Source: Allobosea sp. Leaf344 (lineage in GTDB: Bacteria; Pseudomonadota; Alphaproteobacteria; Rhizobiales; Beijerinckiaceae). Taken from it: a DNA stretch of 64,000 nt. Of this stretch, positions 63,287 to 64,000 are shown in pieces. Made by a program: the position numbers and the translations under genes. The notes beneath the pieces were generated by a model. The model was not told where the DNA came from, did no database searches, and saw nothing but the letters and a program-made list of their open reading frames with translations. Positions within the stretch are counted from its first letter, which is position 1, and the number at the start of each line of letters is the position of its first letter. The stretch is from NCBI RefSeq assembly GCF_001426225.1, contig NZ_LMRT01000001.1:96090-160089 (forward strand). The letters run 5' to 3'.

Positions 63287-64000
63287 CTATTCCGCGGCTT
63301 CGGCGATCGGCTCCGGCTTCACCCATTTCAGCACGGGCTGGCGGGCGGCCCGGGTCTCGTCGAGGCGGCGCAGCGGGGCGTGATGCGGGGCACCGGTGAA
63401 GCGGCTCTTGTCATTGCCCTTCGTCGCCATGGCGAGGTCGCGCAGGGTGGCGATGAAGAGGTCGAGCGAAGCCTTCGATTCCGACTCCGTCGGCTCGACC
63501 AGCATGGCGCCATGCACGACGAGCGGGAAATACACGGTCATCGGGTGATAGCCCTCGTCGATCATCGCCTTGGCGAAATCGAGCGTAGTGACGCCGGTGC
63601 CCTTCAGCCACTCGTCGTCGAACAGCGCCTCATGCATCGAGGGATGGTCCGGGAAGGGCAGCGACATCAGGTCCTGCAGGCCGGCGCGGATGTAGTTGGC
63701 GTTCAGCACGGCATCTTCGGAGGCCTGCTTCATGCCGTCGGCGCCATGGCTGAGCATATAGGTCAGGGCGCGGACATACATGCCCATCTGGCCGTGGAAG
63801 GCGGTGATGCGGCCGAAGGGGGCGTTGCCCTCCGGAGCATCAGCGACATTCTCGACGAGGCGCGGCGCGCCATCCTCGAGATGGATGAAGGGAACCGGCG
63901 CGAAGGGCGCCAGACGCTCCGACAGCACGACCGGGCCGGAACCCGGCCCGCCGCCGCCATGGGGCGTGGAGAAGGTCTTGTGCAGGTTGATGTGCATCGC
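63287..64000 (-). CDS. gcvPB: glycine dehydrogenase (decarboxylating) subunit 2, 5' end cut by window
   Basis: C-terminal part (about 237 residues) of the P2 subunit of the glycine cleavage P protein, which decarboxylates glycine using PLP. The PLP-lysine loop HINLHKTFSTPHGGGGPGSG is at the window edge; FGRITAFHGQMGMYVRALTY, MHEALFDDEWLKGTGVTTLD and EGYHPMTVYFPLVVHGAMLV follow. The frame continues past base 64000, so the true start is outside. The 190 bases before the transpeptidase gene contain no gene. Confidence 0.95.
   Translation of the reverse strand, partial: AMHINLHKTFSTPHGGGGPGSGPVVLSERLAPFAPVPFIHLEDGAPRLVENVADAPEGNAPFGRITAFHGQMGMYVRALTYMLSHGADGMKQASEDAVLNANYIRAGLQDLMSLPFPDHPSMHEALFDDEWLKGTGVTTLDFAKAMIDEGYHPMTVYFPLVVHGAMLVEPTESESKASLDLFIATLRDLAMATKGNDKSRFTGAPHHAPLRRLDETRAARQPVLKWVKPEPIAEAAE

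Overview
The window is a GC-rich, gene-dense chromosomal segment of an alphaproteobacterium. It is most likely from the Hyphomicrobiales (Rhizobiales), with a Bosea- or Methylobacterium-like gene style. Pointers are a CcrM methyltransferase, a PdhS/PleC/DivJ-type kinase behind a CtrA-like box, DUF1150 next to Hsp20, F0 ATP synthase genes (with a b' subunit) without the F1 genes, a tRNA-His with A73 and U72, phasins, and many tripartite-tricarboxylate (TTT) and small secreted proteins. I see no prophage, insertion sequence, integrase, CRISPR array or rRNA. No stretch above about 300 bases lacks a gene.

Layout. 1-1531: edge-truncated tartrate/D-malate dehydrogenase and an overlapping fluoroacetate-dehalogenase-type hydrolase. 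1708-11385: a dispersed infC/rpmI/rplT/pheS/pheT translation cluster on the minus strand. It is interrupted by a class II aldolase gene and by a plus-strand cassette of two small cysteine-bearing secreted proteins, a SCO copper chaperone and a LOG-family protein. 11565-14740: two glycosyltransferase/hydrolase genes, DUF1150-Hsp20 and tRNA-His. 14877-19729: two phasins, one with a long Lys/Ala/Pro tail-like region, divergent from a large multi-PAS histidine kinase. 19779-26716: small secreted proteins, a glutathione transferase, an EamA exporter and a LysR-TctB-TctA-TctC uptake operon. 27455-30939: a compact Urc1-Urc4-Upp operon, the signature of the poorly understood URC route of uracil catabolism, preceded by a tiny membrane protein.

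31133-43814: housekeeping genes: glyS/glyQ, TrmN6 and DUF2007, a polyprenyl diphosphate synthase, ispE, a TPR protein, ETF-QO and a uracil-DNA glycosylase. 43982-50026: a CIO-type cytochrome bd oxidase, a zinc metallopeptidase, a radical SAM protein and RNase HII. 50307-58022: ccrM, mutY, a GFA protein, a DciA/DUF721 protein, a DsbA-like oxidoreductase and SMC. 58281-60907: the F0 operon atpI-B-E-G-F, closed by a clear terminator. 60994-64000: a secreted dienelactone hydrolase, an L,D-transpeptidase and the 3' part of gcvPB.

The most unusual structures are two arrays of 7-bp units arranged as inverted repeats, one in frame inside glyS and one just upstream of ccrM. Others are the probable AUU start codon of infC, the URC operon with a leader hairpin, the SCO-linked cysteine protein pair, and a secreted tandem Tudor-like protein. 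All functional statements rest on motif recognition by eye; no database search was run.
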